From NCBI GenBank assembly GCA_949987565.1, contig OX465121.1:5997590-6061589 (forward strand): a stretch of 64,000 bases of DNA, read 5' to 3'. The notes beneath the pieces are model-generated. The model saw nothing but the letters and a program-made list of their open reading frames with translations, ran no database searches and was not told the origin of the DNA. This document shows, in pieces, positions 63,604 through 64,000 of this stretch (positions are counted from its first letter, which is position 1; the number at the start of each line of letters is the position of its first letter). The stretch is from Luidia sarsii (taxonomy: Eukaryota > Echinodermata > Asteroidea > Paxillosida > Luidiidae). Made by a program: the position numbers and the translations under genes.

Positions 63604-64000
63604 TAGTGACACAACTTTGAAGACGATAATACAGGGTACATACTGCATTCATCCTCGCTGTTTTTAACGGGCCTCTTTCTTTCAGGAAGTATCTTTTCTT
63701 ACGTAATAGCGACCTTGTCTAGTAATTTACAAAACGGATAAGTCTGGTTGAGTAGAACGGCATGGATTAAACGGGATGGTGACATACTACGGACTGTTTA
63801 TGTCCGTGTGTTGGTGGGTTTACTTCAATACTCTGACATAGTTCTCAGAGAAGAAAGGGTTTCATCTGTTCCCGCAGGCAACAGATATCGGCTAGTATCC
63901 GAGTTCATAATACACCCGGCGGGAACCACGCTGTAATGCAATACCGGAGTGCTTGACATCGACAGAGCTAGTAGTAGCCTGTAGGGTTAGGTGACACTGC
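63604..64000. other. gene-free right end of window
   Basis: Unique sequence. No coding, repeat or RNA feature could be supported. Confidence 0.4.

Overview
This is metazoan genomic DNA, most likely from a marine invertebrate. An invertebrate deuterostome such as an echinoderm is my best guess, but the sequence alone does not prove it. The basis is two deeply conserved animal genes split into many short GT-AG exons, an intronless rhodopsin-type GPCR, a tRNA-Asn-like SINE, and dozens of short hairpin (MITE-like) elements and minisatellites. No vertebrate-type interspersed repeats were seen, and there are no operons or prokaryotic features.

Layout: (1) 1-9389 is a tandem repeat with a ~4.35 kb unit: two near-complete copies and a truncated third. 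Each full copy carries a broken THAP-domain coding segment and two inverted-repeat hairpins. (2) 10595-11719 (minus) is a single-exon class A GPCR. (3) 15369-30315 (minus) is Integrator subunit 9 (INTS9), rebuilt here as 18 coding exons and about 669 residues, starting in a three-codon exon. (4) 30416-50143 (plus) is the U5 snRNP/tri-snRNP splicing factor PRPF6, rebuilt as 23 coding exons and about 925 residues. The two start codons lie head to head, 100 bp apart, so 30316-30415 should be a shared bidirectional promoter serving snRNA 3' processing (Integrator) and snRNP assembly and splicing (PRPF6). (5) 50985-51184 is an assembly gap of 200 N. (6) 51185-64000 is gene-poor. It holds promoter-like clusters, candidate conserved non-coding blocks, several MITEs, purine/pyrimidine arrays and one probable exon of another minus-strand gene (62997-63106).

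PRPF6 carries a one-base gain in exon 22 and a one-base loss in exon 23. Everything else in the gene looks intact, so these are more likely sequence errors than real decay. The introns of INTS9 and PRPF6 are unusually rich in unrelated minisatellites, with units of 17, 19, 21, 22, 51, 52, ~60, 62, 77 and 135 bp. They also hold repeated insertions of at least two hairpin families, a tRNA-derived SINE, a TTAA-flanked DNA transposon and a probable solo LTR.

Exon boundaries were placed by hand from reading frame, splice consensus and remembered similarity to the human orthologues. No alignment was run.
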